From: Exobacillus caeni
GTDB taxonomy: Bacteria; Bacillota; Bacilli; Bacillales; Guptibacillaceae
NCBI RefSeq assembly: GCF_005747095.1
Contig: NZ_SWLG01000005.1
Coordinates: 248,001-312,000, forward strand
Reading direction: 5' to 3'
DNA length: 64,000 nucleotides
Below, piece after piece: positions 51,520 through 60,863 of the stretch. A program made the position numbers and the translations under genes. The notes below the pieces were generated by a model. It was not told where the DNA came from and made no database searches. It worked only from the letters and a program-made list of their open reading frames with translations. Position 1 is the stretch's first letter; every line of letters starts with the position of its first letter.

Positions 51520-52371
51520 CTAGGAGGAAAAATTAATTCTCCGGTACTTTGCTTTGAAAACCATAAATATTCCGTAAAACAGTAATCCTGCTGCTACAAT
51601 CCCAAGCATCCACTGGCCAAACGGCTGTTCAGCGATTTTTGACAATGCACCGTCCAGTCCTTTTGTTTTATTCGGATCAGCTGTATAAGCAGTTTGGATC
51701 AGAAAGAAACCTATTATAACAAATGTGACACCTCTGGCCGATAAACCTACCTTTCCTGCAATAGTAGCCCATTTTACTTCGGCTTGACTCATTTCCCCTT
51801 TTTTAAGTTTTTCTTTGAATTTTTCTTTAAACGCTTTATAAAATTCATACAATCCAAATATTAATATTCCTGCTCCAACAAGTCCGATAACCCACTGGCC
51901 GAATGGCTGTGCCATCATTTTTGCTGTGACTGTTTTTTTCGACCCACTGGACCCGCTCGCTGCATGAATCGCGATCATAATGGCCTTATAAGCGAGGAAT
52001 CCATAAATCCCTGCACTTATCGCATAGCCAATTCTTATCACGATGCTTTTCATATTTACCTCTTTGTGTCCAGGATCAGCTATGACCTGATAAATTCTCC
52101 AGATCACATACCCTACCAGCCCGATTCCTACAATCCACAGAAGCACCTCCCCAAACGGCTTGCTTGCAACCGAAGCGAAGGCTCCTTTAGAACCTGTTGT
52201 CTTTCCACCTACCCCTAAAGCGGCCATTAGAGATAGGATACCTATAAGAATATATACTACTCCTTTTGCTGCATATCCGAACCTTGCAAATTTCTTAACC
52301 CATGGCTTTGCCTTATCATGTGCTTCTTTCGCCTTGTCTTTCGCTTCTTGTTTTGCTATTGCTTTATCCAT
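51520..52371 (-). CDS. DUF1206 family membrane protein
   Basis: 283 residues. Three repeats of a two-helix DUF1206 unit, each with ARFGYAAKGVVYILIGILSL-type and QPFGQWVIGLVGAGILIFGLYEF-type helices. A charged coiled N-terminal head (KAIAKQEAKDKAKEAHDKAK). Function unknown. The start at 52371 follows AAAGGGGAA; the longer frame is unsupported. Confidence 0.85.
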   Translation of the reverse strand: MDKAIAKQEAKDKAKEAHDKAKPWVKKFARFGYAAKGVVYILIGILSLMAALGVGGKTTGSKGAFASVASKPFGEVLLWIVGIGLVGYVIWRIYQVIADPGHKEVNMKSIVIRIGYAISAGIYGFLAYKAIMIAIHAASGSSGSKKTVTAKMMAQPFGQWVIGLVGAGILIFGLYEFYKAFKEKFKEKLKKGEMSQAEVKWATIAGKVGLSARGVTFVIIGFFLIQTAYTADPNKTKGLDGALSKIAEQPFGQWMLGIVAAGLLFYGIFMVFKAKYRRINFSS

Positions 52372-52646
52372 CAAAATTGTTCCCCTTTCATATAGGACCA
52401 ATGCATTACTATGGATAAAAGTTCCCTTTTTATAAGATTTAGAAACTAGAAAAGGCAAAGCAAAAACATCCTGTGCAAGGAAGTTTTGAAGCTTGATAGA
52501 GAATTTATATTGTTTTTCCCCTTTTGTGACATAACTCACAGAATCCTATACTTCCAGGCTCTACAATAAAGGTACAAAGAAGAAACATTCTAAAACAAAT
52601 TAAAAGAAAAGGCGATTTAAATGACCTTTTCAGGGAGGGATTCAAA

Positions 52647-53081
52647 ATGGCAATCCGTTATCAAAACATTCTTGTTGCTGTTGATGGTTCTGAATCTGCT
52701 GAGAAAGCTTTCCAAAATGCAATTGAAATTGCAAAACGTGACGAAGCGAAACTGTCTATTGCTCATGTTATCGATACTAGAAACTTCTCTACTTTTGAAT
52801 TATACGACCTTGCTTCCCAGAGAGCCGAAGACTTTGCTAAGTCTTTGCTAAACGAATACAAAGAAAAAGCTGAGCTTGCCGGGGTGAAAAATGTAGAAAC
52901 TGTAGTGGAGTATGGATCTCCGAAAGTAAAGATTGCAAAAACGATCGCGCCAGAGGTGAATGCTGATCTAATCGTATGTGGAGCCACTGGTCTTAACGCT
53001 GTTGAACGCTTGTTGATCGGAAGTGTTTCCGAGCATATCGCACGTTATGCAAAATGTGACGTTCTTGTTGTACGGCAGTAA
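52647..53081 (+). CDS. Universal stress protein UspA family
   Basis: 144 residues. The N-terminal strand NILVAVDGSESAEKAF and the nucleotide-binding motif VCGATGLNAVERLLIGSVSEHIA (G-x2-G-x9-GS). A cytosolic ATP-binding dimer expected. SD GGGAGGGATT. It is followed 33 bp later by a small HTH regulator, likely in the same operon. Confidence 0.9.
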   Translation: MAIRYQNILVAVDGSESAEKAFQNAIEIAKRDEAKLSIAHVIDTRNFSTFELYDLASQRAEDFAKSLLNEYKEKAELAGVKNVETVVEYGSPKVKIAKTIAPEVNADLIVCGATGLNAVERLLIGSVSEHIARYAKCDVLVVRQ

Positions 53082-53114
53082 ACTACTTTTAGTAATTGAG
53101 GAAAGGAGGGAGCA

Positions 53115-53366
53115 ATGATGAACTTAGGGGAAAAAATTCGGATGCACCGAAAAGAATTAAACATGGCAAAAGATGAACTGGCTTTGAAAGTGCGTGTAGG
53201 AACAGGGTTTTTGGATAAAATCGAAAGCAACAAGATTACTCCCGATCTTCAAACCTTATTAAAAATTTCGACAGCCCTTGATGTTCCTGCTTCTGAATTT
53301 CTGGAAAACATCGAATGCAACCAGCTAGTGACTAACTTAGAGAACCATTTAACAAACAATAAGTAG
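53115..53366 (+). CDS. XRE-family small HTH regulator
   Basis: 83 residues with an HTH_3 domain (GEKIRMHRKELNMAKDELALKVRVGTGFLDKIESNKITPDLQTLLKISTAL). SD GGAAAGGAGGG. Downstream of UspA; targets unknown, perhaps the operon itself. Confidence 0.85.
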   Translation: MMNLGEKIRMHRKELNMAKDELALKVRVGTGFLDKIESNKITPDLQTLLKISTALDVPASEFLENIECNQLVTNLENHLTNNK

Positions 53367-53370
53367 ACTT

Positions 53371-53412
53371 TAGTAAATCCTTCTGAAATTAGCATCAGAA
53401 GGATTTTTGTTT
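53371..53412. terminator. Bidirectional terminator between the XRE and MHYT kinase genes
   Basis: Stem AATCCTTCTGA/TCAGAAGGATT with T-tract. Confidence 0.85.
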
Positions 53413-53421
53413 TGGGCTATT

Positions 53422-55236
53422 CTATGTGTTTTGTTCATTCTTTTTAATAGGAAGAATAATTTCAACCTTTGTCCCTTTATTTTCTTTACTTTCGATTTGC
53501 ATGATTCCGTTATGATTTTGAATGATTTTAAAGCTAACCATTAGTCCAAGGCCGGTTCCACTTTCTTTTAATGTAAAGAATGGCTGCCCTACTTTATCTA
53601 ACTTATCTTTCGGGATTCCGGTACCATGATCGATTATACTTATTTTAACCCGGTTTTGGTCATGGAGATTTACTTTGACTTGAACCTTTCCTCCACCTTC
53701 CATGGCTTCTATAGCATTTTTGATGACGTTTACAAAAACCTGCTTTAATTGATTTTCCTCACAGTCTACCTGGATTTGATTCACTTCATATTCAGGAATC
53801 AACCGAATATTTTTCATTATCGCCTGTGTTCCGAGCAATGCGATAACATGTTGCAGGATAGATATAAGATTCTGGGTTTGGAAGTTCTTTTTATCAGGTT
53901 TTGCAAGCATCATAAATTCGCTGACAATAAAATTGATCCGATCAATTTCAGAAAGCATGATCTCAAGAAACTCTTTATTCTTTTTATCCTCGCTTGAAGA
54001 GTGCAAAATACTGGTAAACCCTTTTAAAGATGTGAGCGGATTACGTATTTCATGCGCGACCCCTGCAGCTAACTCCCCTACTGCCGTTAGCTTCTCAGAC
54101 CTTCGAATAAGCTCCTCAGCCATATTCAGCTCTGTCACGTCCTTTGCAATTCCAATGATCCCTTTCACCTTTCCGTTTACGATATGCGGGATTGTTGTTA
54201 TCTTTAAAACAACTTTATCCCCGTATTTATGGTGAACCATTGTTTCGCACTTTTGCGGTTGCCCTTTCTTGGTGTCTTCAAAGCAACGAAAGGTTTGCTC
54301 ATGATAATCCTCTGGAATAAGATTCAGAAACGGCTGATTCATCGCCTCTTCTGCCGTATAACCGGTGATATCTTCGAGTGCTCTGTTTATCCGGATAAAA
54401 TGTCCATACATATCGATTAGAAAGACGCCGTCCGGATTATTTTCAACCATCGAATTATAGCGGTTTTCACTTTCTATCAGCTCTGTTGCCTTTCTTGCAA
54501 GCTGGCGGTCCCTCATAACGCTGATCAATACGAGGACGGTAACAATAACTAATGCCGTAATGATTAAAAAAGGAGCAGCAAAGTCTTTTTCAAACGAATA
54601 ACCCGAAAAAACTTCCTGGCCGCTTGATATTGGTGTAAAAGATGCTGCTATTAATGTTGTATAGTGCATAAAGGAAATTCCCGTTCCAGCTATTATACTT
54701 GCGACCAGTTTTTTCAACAATGGCGTTTTAAAAAAACGTTGTTCATAGCATAAAACCCAGAGCGAGAAGAAAGAAAAGACCAACAGTACCGTGATTGCCA
54801 GCGTTAATAAAAAAGAATTATATGTAATCGTTGCGTTAAAGTTTACAGCTGCCATTCCGGCAAAATGCACCATAAGTGCAGTTGCAGACATAAAAATGCT
54901 TCCAAGAGCAACCGAGTAAACGTTAGATTCTCGCTTCTTTATAACTGCAAGAGTAACAGCAGAACCAGTTATTGCTATTCCAAGCGTTAAAACAACACCT
55001 ATCAGCCTGTAATCAACGGGACTTGAAAGTTTTATCGCCAGCATGCCGACAAAATGCATCGTCCAATAGCCTGTACCTAAAGTGAAGGCGGCTGCCAAAA
55101 GCCACGGGATACCATTTTTGCTGTTTTCATCATGCTTTCTAGAGAAAAGGTCAAAAGCTGTAAAAGAATATATAATAGCGATCACAACTGATAACGTTAC
55201 AATAAAGGAATTATAGTTTGTCGAAAAAGATTCCAT
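53422..55236 (-). CDS. MHYT-domain sensor histidine kinase (orphan)
   Basis: 604 residues. The N-terminal MHYT domain (about 1-240) has seven membrane helices and three MHYT-type motifs (TMHFVGMLAIKL, MVHFAGMAAVNF, FMHYTTLIAASF) that may bind copper and sense O2, NO or CO by proposal. One PAS (about 255-370), HisKA (GELAAGVAHEIRNPL), HATPase_c (FVNVIKNAIEAM, DHGTGIP, GTGLGLMVSFKI). No response regulator next to it. ATG with AAGGAGAT SD. Confidence 0.9.
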   Translation of the reverse strand: MESFSTNYNSFIVTLSVVIAIIYSFTAFDLFSRKHDENSKNGIPWLLAAAFTLGTGYWTMHFVGMLAIKLSSPVDYRLIGVVLTLGIAITGSAVTLAVIKKRESNVYSVALGSIFMSATALMVHFAGMAAVNFNATITYNSFLLTLAITVLLVFSFFSLWVLCYEQRFFKTPLLKKLVASIIAGTGISFMHYTTLIAASFTPISSGQEVFSGYSFEKDFAAPFLIITALVIVTVLVLISVMRDRQLARKATELIESENRYNSMVENNPDGVFLIDMYGHFIRINRALEDITGYTAEEAMNQPFLNLIPEDYHEQTFRCFEDTKKGQPQKCETMVHHKYGDKVVLKITTIPHIVNGKVKGIIGIAKDVTELNMAEELIRRSEKLTAVGELAAGVAHEIRNPLTSLKGFTSILHSSSEDKKNKEFLEIMLSEIDRINFIVSEFMMLAKPDKKNFQTQNLISILQHVIALLGTQAIMKNIRLIPEYEVNQIQVDCEENQLKQVFVNVIKNAIEAMEGGGKVQVKVNLHDQNRVKISIIDHGTGIPKDKLDKVGQPFFTLKESGTGLGLMVSFKIIQNHNGIMQIESKENKGTKVEIILPIKKNEQNT

Positions 55237-55535
55237 GGACTATCTCCTTAATTCAATCTATTAACTTAATTTTCGACTCAGTTCCCCCAAATTCCTACTT
55301 TTCACAATAAAATAAAAATTTTTTAAGAAATCTCTATACAAAGTTCTTACGGGAAAAACAGAGGCGGGAACATAAATAAGATACTCAGAGTGCTGGAAAC
55401 TGCTTCTATGTAGAATAGTCCAATTTTCGCGGGCTCGGACTCGGCGGGGGCAAAGCTATTGATGAGACCAGGAGTGCGTAAGCTTGATGAGGACCGCCAC
55501 TTTTGTCCATCCTTCTCCATTCTTAAACAAAACTA
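55237..55535. other. 299-bp intergenic region
   Basis: Upstream half is A/T-rich and should carry the kinase promoter. The 55425-55500 part is GC-richer (CGGACTCGGCGGGGGC) and may be a decayed repeat. No gene seen. Confidence 0.45.
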
Positions 55536-55865
55536 TTATTCGTTGTCGATCACTTTATGCAAAAAAATTCGCTCTTCAAACCCGCCACGTTCTTTCTTTT
55601 TTTCAAGCCTTATCTGCTCTATTTCGGCAAATGAGCTTCCATGGGTCTCTGCTGCAGCATGAACTAACTCTAGTAAATCGGCAAGCTCTTCTAGAGAGTG
55701 GCTGTCGTTGTCGGCCATGAAGTATTCTTCCATTTCTTCTCTAAGCTTTCTCTTTACTTCTACTGCAAACTCCTCTTTTCCCAGTGTTACTGTTTCACAG
55801 TTGCTGCCGCTTTTCCTGATGATTCCCGGGATGTTATCTCGGACAAGCTTGTTATATACCGGCAT
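55536..55865 (-). CDS. MazG-like nucleotide pyrophosphohydrolase
   Basis: 109 residues. MPVYNKLVRDNIPGII start, then EEMEEYFMADNDSHSLEELADLLELVHAAAE, which holds the paired acidic Mg2+-binding motif (EExxE...ExxD) of all-alpha NTP pyrophosphatases. Substrate probably a (modified) NTP. The start at 55865 follows GGAGAGAGGA. Confidence 0.85.
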   Translation of the reverse strand: MPVYNKLVRDNIPGIIRKSGSNCETVTLGKEEFAVEVKRKLREEMEEYFMADNDSHSLEELADLLELVHAAAETHGSSFAEIEQIRLEKKKERGGFEERIFLHKVIDNE

Positions 55866-55892
55866 ACTCCTCTCTCCTTTTACTCTTTTCAT

Positions 55893-56186
55893 TCATTTTA
55901 CCGTTTTTTTCTTTACACTAACAAGCTCACTGAAGACAACATCATAATTTGCAATAAGCTGGTCCCCTTTTGAGACGGTTTCGTGTACATATTTCTTCGG
56001 GATTTTGTTTGTAGTATTATCTCCGTTAGTTTGGACATGGACATTGCTTTTGTCGACCTTTGTAACTGTATATTCTATAGTATAAAATTTTTTGGCAGCT
56101 TCCTTGCTTGTTACACATCCTCCAGTATTCAAAGCTATCAGGATAACAAGAAAAGCTCTCCCCCATAACCAGGCAAATTCTTTCAT
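55893..56186 (-). CDS. Hypothetical lipoprotein (97 aa)
   Basis: Start 56186 with GGGGGAAAG. Signal peptide, lipobox NTGGC, then YTIEYTVTKVDKSNVHVQT and KGDQLIANYDVVFSELVSV, a small beta-barrel/OB-like pattern. It lies 27 bp upstream of the MazG-like gene and is probably co-transcribed. Function unknown. Confidence 0.65.
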   Translation of the reverse strand: MKEFAWLWGRAFLVILIALNTGGCVTSKEAAKKFYTIEYTVTKVDKSNVHVQTNGDNTTNKIPKKYVHETVSKGDQLIANYDVVFSELVSVKKKTVK

Positions 56187-56326
56187 TTTATCTCTTTCCC
56201 CCATCCTATAGAAATTCCATTTACAACTTATTCTTGAGGGCTCTTCTGTATTCAAATAACTCCCCGGGAATCGGAGCCTATTTTCAAAATTTGAGGGAAT
56301 GGCATTACTGTAAAAGGAAAGGCTAT

Positions 56327-56409
56327 TTGCTCGTACCTCCTACAAATTGCTCCGAACCTCTTATAAACCGCTCCGAACCTCTTATAAACCGCCCTGGACC
56401 TCTTATAAA
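56327..56409. repeat. Four-copy 20/21-bp tandem repeat
   Basis: Units at 56327-56346, 56347-56367, 56368-56388 and 56389-56409, close to GCTCCGAACCTCTTATAAACC; the middle two are nearly identical. Non-coding. Confidence 0.8.
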
Positions 56410-56713
56410 CATAAAGACGGCTGCTCCGAATGGGAACAGCCGTCCTTTATATAAAAGGCCGATATCATGGCCTGTATTTTATTTTTTAAAGAATAATAGG
56501 AACCAAACAGGAATAACATACTAAGTTACTGCATTTTTGATTAGCGACTTTTTACAGTTTATTGATGTAAAGGGTGATTTGTGCATATCCGAAACAGTTT
56601 CTGTTGTTATAAATTTACATTCCCGCTTGAAACAATTTTTAATCCACCCTGCCTGTACCTATTTTTAATTTTTTTCTTTTTAAAAAATTGGTGATCATTT
56701 TTCTATACTAACC

Positions 56714-56752
56714 AAAAAAGCTGAACCCTTGATTATAAGAGTCCAGCTTTAT
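56714..56752 (-). terminator. Terminator of the M3 peptidase gene
   Basis: Minus-strand imperfect stem AAAGCTGGACTC/GGGTTCAGCTTT with T-run. Confidence 0.7.
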
Positions 56753-56754
56753 TT

Positions 56755-58449
56755 TTAAAGTTTTTTATCATCAACTTGATCGAGCCATGCTTCGATTTCT
56801 CCGATAACGGATTTTACACTGTTATCTTTAAATGGAGAAGTTAGATTAGCTGAATCAACAAGATCCGTAAACGATTGGCTCCCGCCTCTTTTACAAAGTG
56901 CAAGGTAGTCTTCCCATACCTGCTCCCTGTCTTCATTTGCCCTTTTCCAGAACTGGAAAGCGCACATTTGTGCAAGTGTATAATCTATATAATAGAACGG
57001 AACCTGATAAATATGGCTTTGCTTTTGCCAGAATCCGCCTCTTTCCAGATATTCATTTCCATCATAATTTAAATGAGGGAGATACTTCTTTTCTATCGTT
57101 CGCCATGCTGTTTTACGCTCTTCTGGTGTTGCTTCCGGGTTTTCATAAACAAAGTGCTGAAATTCATCTACCGCCACACCATAAGGAATGAAGAGCAGCC
57201 CTCCGCTCAAATGGGAAAATTTATATTTTTCCGTATCTTCCTTAAAGAACAATTCCATCCATGGCCACGTGAAAAACTCCATGCTCATCGAATGGATTTC
57301 ACATGCTTCATAAGTTGGGAAAAAATATTCCGGAACTTCGAAGCCCCTGCTCATATAAACCTGGAACGCATGGCCAACCTCATGTGTTAAAACATCGATA
57401 TCATGCGATGTCCCATTAAAGTTTGCAAAGATAAAAGGTGAATCGTATTCACTAACATAGGTGCAGTAGCCTCCGCCCGCTTTTCCTTTTTTACTTAACA
57501 AATCCATCAAGTTCTTCTCCCGCATGAATGTGAAAAACTCGTCTGTTTCTTTTGAAAGCTCGTGATACATTTGCTTGCCGTTCTCGACGATCCATTCCGG
57601 GTCGCCTTTAGGAGTAGGATTTCCCGTTAAAAAGCTGTATGATTCATCATAATAAGCTAAATGATCAAGCCCCAGGCGTTCTCTCTGTTTCTCCTTTAGT
57701 TTGGAGGTCACAGGCACAATATGCTTTTCCACCTGTTCGCGGAAATTAGCAACCATTTTTGCATCATAATCCACACGATTCATGCGGTAATATGCTAGTT
57801 CAACGAAATTCTTGTATCCGAGCTTCTTTGCTATTATTGTCCTGACTTTTACTAATTGGTCATAGATGTCATCCAGTTTGTCTTCATTTTCGGACAAGAA
57901 GCCGTAAAAAGCCTCACTCGCATTCTTTCTGGTTTCCCTTTCAGTTGATTGCATGAACGGCACCATCTGAGTTAGCGTTCTTTCTTCTCCTTCAAACGGG
58001 ATTTTAGCGGAAGCAATCAACTTGGTGTATTCGCTTGAAAGCTTATTTTCTTTCTGGAGGTCTTCAATTATCTCAGGTGAAAAAGTTTTAACCGTTGATT
58101 CTGCGATAGCAAATAATTGTTTGCCCCATTTCTCTTCAAGTTCATTTCTAAATGGTGATTTTACCAGTTCATTGTAATAGTTTGAAACCATTCCCTTATA
58201 CAATGGCTGTACTTCATCGAAAAAGTCCTGCTCTTTTTTGTAAAAATCATCGTTCGTATCGATCGTATGCCTTATCGATACGAGTGTTTCCATTGTTTCA
58301 TACTTACTTCTGAGCTGGTTAAGGCTCCTAATCGTATCGCTCTGTTTTACAAGCGTGTCTGCCTGACGAAAATCATTTAGATTTTTCTCAAACTCTGCCT
58401 CTAGCTCTTTCATATCTGGCCGTTTGTATTCATAGTCCTGGAACTTCAT
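56755..58449 (-). CDS. M3 family oligoendopeptidase (PepF-like)
   Basis: 564 residues. The zinc motif HEVGH is at 356-360 (LTHEVGHAFQVY), with the third ligand Glu later (YEACEIHSMSME). Cytosolic oligopeptidase of the short PepF-like subgroup (a full-length PepF is about 600-670). Single gene; SD AAGGATGGG. Confidence 0.92.
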   Translation of the reverse strand: MKFQDYEYKRPDMKELEAEFEKNLNDFRQADTLVKQSDTIRSLNQLRSKYETMETLVSIRHTIDTNDDFYKKEQDFFDEVQPLYKGMVSNYYNELVKSPFRNELEEKWGKQLFAIAESTVKTFSPEIIEDLQKENKLSSEYTKLIASAKIPFEGEERTLTQMVPFMQSTERETRKNASEAFYGFLSENEDKLDDIYDQLVKVRTIIAKKLGYKNFVELAYYRMNRVDYDAKMVANFREQVEKHIVPVTSKLKEKQRERLGLDHLAYYDESYSFLTGNPTPKGDPEWIVENGKQMYHELSKETDEFFTFMREKNLMDLLSKKGKAGGGYCTYVSEYDSPFIFANFNGTSHDIDVLTHEVGHAFQVYMSRGFEVPEYFFPTYEACEIHSMSMEFFTWPWMELFFKEDTEKYKFSHLSGGLLFIPYGVAVDEFQHFVYENPEATPEERKTAWRTIEKKYLPHLNYDGNEYLERGGFWQKQSHIYQVPFYYIDYTLAQMCAFQFWKRANEDREQVWEDYLALCKRGGSQSFTDLVDSANLTSPFKDNSVKSVIGEIEAWLDQVDDKKL

Positions 58450-58609
58450 TTGAACCCATCCTTTATGTAGTAATATTTTCCCCCACTATATTTATTCGGA
58501 CTGCCCTCCTTGAATTCCTTGTTTCCATAGTGAAGGCGGAACAAAAGACTGTGTTGTTGCATTGCATTCCAACAAATGATTATGATTAAGAAAGAATGGA
58601 GGCTACAGT

Positions 58610-59230
58610 ATGAACTTATTACTCTTAGGTGCAACAGGCCGGGTAGGAAAGGAAATTTTGAAGCTTGCCGAGCGGGATGGCCACCAGGTTACTGCGTTTG
58701 TCCGTACTCCGGAGAAGTCCGGAAGCAAAGGTCCTAACGTACGTCTTTTTAAAGGAGATGCAAGGAACAAGCAGGATGTCGAAAGAGCAATGAAGGGGCA
58801 GGATGCTGTGATAAGTGCTCTGAACACTGACAAAACAACAACGCTCTCCGAAGCAACCTCTCTTCTTATCGACGCCATGAAAAAGGAAAACGTTGAACGG
58901 ATTATTACAGTAGGCACTGCCGGGATTTTACAAAGCCGAACCGACCCTGATATTTTAAGGTATCGATCCTCTGAATCAAAGCGAAAATCGACTGCTGCAG
59001 CTGAAGAGCATGAAAAGGCGTATCGCCTTCTTGAACATTCTAACCTTGCCTGGACGATCGTTTGTCCAACATATTTACCCGATGGAGAAGCTACAGGGAG
59101 TTTTCGTGCAGAAAAAAATGTTCTTCCGGTGGATGGAAAGAAAATTTCGGTAGGAGATACAGCAGCATTTACATATAGTCAGCTAACTGATTCAGGCTAT
59201 CTTCGCACACGGGTCGGCATCTCTTACTAA
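58610..59230 (+). CDS. NAD(P)H-binding atypical SDR-like protein
   Basis: 206 residues. Rossmann motif LLLGATGRVGKEI (GATGxxG), VTAFVRTPEKS, VRLFKGDARNKQDVERAMKGQDAVISAL, and IITVGTAGI. Atypical SDR / NmrA-like group similar to YwnB of B. subtilis. It lacks the Tyr-x3-Lys site, so may be a regulator or reductase. SD AATGGAGG upstream; terminator follows. Confidence 0.85.
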   Translation: MNLLLLGATGRVGKEILKLAERDGHQVTAFVRTPEKSGSKGPNVRLFKGDARNKQDVERAMKGQDAVISALNTDKTTTLSEATSLLIDAMKKENVERIITVGTAGILQSRTDPDILRYRSSESKRKSTAAAEEHEKAYRLLEHSNLAWTIVCPTYLPDGEATGSFRAEKNVLPVDGKKISVGDTAAFTYSQLTDSGYLRTRVGISY

Positions 59231-59248
59231 CGTTACATTATTTTCATA

Positions 59249-59283
59249 AGGAAGGGGCTGACTCTTTGGAGACAGCCCCTTCT
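59249..59283. terminator. Bidirectional terminator before deoD
   Basis: Stem GAAGGGGCTG/CAGCCCCTTC; converging genes share it. Confidence 0.8.
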
Positions 59284-59290
59284 TAATTTC

Positions 59291-60007
59291 CTATTTGCTT
59301 GTTTGTTTTAACGCAGCTTCAAGTGCGATGATCATCATATCCTTGAATGTTGTTTGGCGCTCTTCGGAAGTTGTTTCTTCTCCAGTCACAATATGGTCGC
59401 TGACAGTCAAAACAGTTAGTGCATTCACACCGTGTTTTGCCGCGATCGTATATAGAGCAGAAGTTTCCATTTCAACGCCCAGTACCTGGTAATTTGCAAG
59501 CATTTCAAAGATTTCAGGGTTATCTCTATAGAATGAATCACTTGTAAAGACGTTGCCGACATGGACCGGCATTTCTTTTTCAGTCGCACTGTCAAAAGCG
59601 TTCTTCAACAGATCAAAGCTTGCCGTAGGTGCAAAGTCCATTCCGTTAAACTGCAAACGGTTTACACCTGAATCAGTTGTTGCACTCATCGCTAGAATAA
59701 CATCTCTTACTTTCACTTCTTTTTTCAACGCTCCACAGGTTCCAACGCGTATCAAATTCTTTACACCGTATTCACGGATTAATTCGTTTACATAGATGGA
59801 AATGGAAGGAACCCCCATACCTGTACCCATCACGGAAATTTTTTGTCCTTTGTAGGAACCAGTATATCCAAGCATACCTCGAACTTCATTAAAACAGACG
59901 GGGTCCTCAAGAAAGGTTTCAGCGATATATTTAGCCCGGAGCGGATCTCCAGGAAGTAAAATTGTATCAGCTATCTCACCTTTTTTTGCACCAATATGTA
60001 CACTCAT
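59291..60007 (-). CDS. deoD: Purine nucleoside phosphorylase DeoD
   Basis: 238 residues, bacterial hexameric PNP (PNP/MTAP/uridine phosphorylase superfamily): [58 protein letters not shown] and SDH near the end (catalytic Asp). Phosphorolysis of purine (deoxy)nucleosides for salvage. SD GGAGGTTATTAG. Confidence 0.95.
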   Translation of the reverse strand: MSVHIGAKKGEIADTILLPGDPLRAKYIAETFLEDPVCFNEVRGMLGYTGSYKGQKISVMGTGMGVPSISIYVNELIREYGVKNLIRVGTCGALKKEVKVRDVILAMSATTDSGVNRLQFNGMDFAPTASFDLLKNAFDSATEKEMPVHVGNVFTSDSFYRDNPEIFEMLANYQVLGVEMETSALYTIAAKHGVNALTVLTVSDHIVTGEETTSEERQTTFKDMMIIALEAALKQTSK

Positions 60008-60147
60008 CTAATAACCTCCTGATATGTGATTTACTCACCTATACTAAAACAAAACTATCACAACGGCAAAGACCCTTCAATCATTTTATTCTTCAATTGT
60101 TTATCTCCATCCATTAATCTTCGCAAAATAAGGGGAACGTATCCGAT

Positions 60148-60184
60148 TTAAAAAGGTTCCCCTATGTTGAAAGGAACCTTTTTG
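60148..60184 (-). terminator. Terminator after the DUF420 gene
   Basis: Stem AAAAGGTTCC/GGAACCTTTTT with T-run on the minus strand. Confidence 0.85.
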
Positions 60185-60188
60185 CTGC

Positions 60189-60743
60189 TTAATAGTAAGG
60201 AGAGATCATCAGATAAACGAATACCCCGGTCAGACTTACATATAACCATAGCGGCATCGTCCACCTTGCGATTTTTCGGTGTTTTTCCACTCGGTTCGTA
60301 AGCCCTCTTACAAGCGTGACAAGCGCCAGGGGTACGATAGCGGCAGCCAGTATAATGTGCGTTATCAAAATAAAATAATAGATATACTTCAGCGGGCCTT
60401 CACCGCCATAAGAAGTGGATTCTGCGATGGAATGGTATGTCAGGTAAGAAATTAAAAACAATGATGTTGTCGTAAAAGCCGCCCATATAAATCTTCTATG
60501 GAGCGTAATGTTCTTTTGTTTGATAAAAATAAGAGCTGCTAACAAGAAAACAAAGGTAAAGCTGTTGAAAACCGCATTTAGAAGCGGCAATAAGTGAATG
60601 TCAAAACCAACTTCCCCTTCATATCCCGGTAAAAAGAATAACATAGCAACAATCACATTGACTGCTATCGAAATCCCGACAATCCAGGGTGTATAGTTTC
60701 TCGAGTCCGTCCCGTTAATCGAGCCGTTAGATTGTTTTTCCAT
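60189..60743 (-). CDS. DUF420 membrane protein (CtaM/YozB-like)
   Basis: 184 residues, four to five helices with conserved histidines (DIHLLPLLNAVFNSFTF, LHRRFIWAAF, LTYHSIAES, ILITHIILAA). Matches DUF420, which includes YozB and S. aureus CtaM, needed for heme A-containing aa3 oxidase assembly. Probable role in terminal oxidase maturation; no cta genes are next to it. Confidence 0.88.
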   Translation of the reverse strand: MEKQSNGSINGTDSRNYTPWIVGISIAVNVIVAMLFFLPGYEGEVGFDIHLLPLLNAVFNSFTFVFLLAALIFIKQKNITLHRRFIWAAFTTTSLFLISYLTYHSIAESTSYGGEGPLKYIYYFILITHIILAAAIVPLALVTLVRGLTNRVEKHRKIARWTMPLWLYVSLTGVFVYLMISPYY

Positions 60744-60812
60744 AAAATCTTCTCCTTCAATCGTTTCTGCACATTATCTTTAGTGTAAGGAATTAAGGAA
60801 CACAGGGCAATA

Positions 60813-60850
60813 AAAAAACGCATCATTCATTAGAATGACACGTTTTGTTC
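60813..60850 (-). terminator. Terminator of the 208-aa lipoprotein gene
   Basis: Minus-strand stem AAAACGTGTCATTC/GAATGATGCGTTTT (one mismatch) with T-tract. Confidence 0.85.
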
Positions 60851-60863
60851 AAATCTTTAACCC

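Larger units (their letters stand above)
56187..56754. other. 568-bp intergenic region with a 21-bp tandem repeat
   Basis: Contains the four-unit tandem repeat, a GC hairpin (ACGGCTG/CAGCCGT, 56417-56440) and the terminator of the M3 peptidase gene. The ORF reading through the repeat on the plus strand has no SD. The part 56450-56710 is A/T-rich with nothing recognisable. Confidence 0.55.

Noticed and set aside
51964-52435. Plus-strand ORFs within DUF1206
   Set aside because: Antisense shadows without SD.
56234-56524. Plus-strand ORF with a repeated NRSEPLI motif
   Set aside because: The repeat comes from the 21-bp tandem DNA repeat; there is no SD and the start is TTG.
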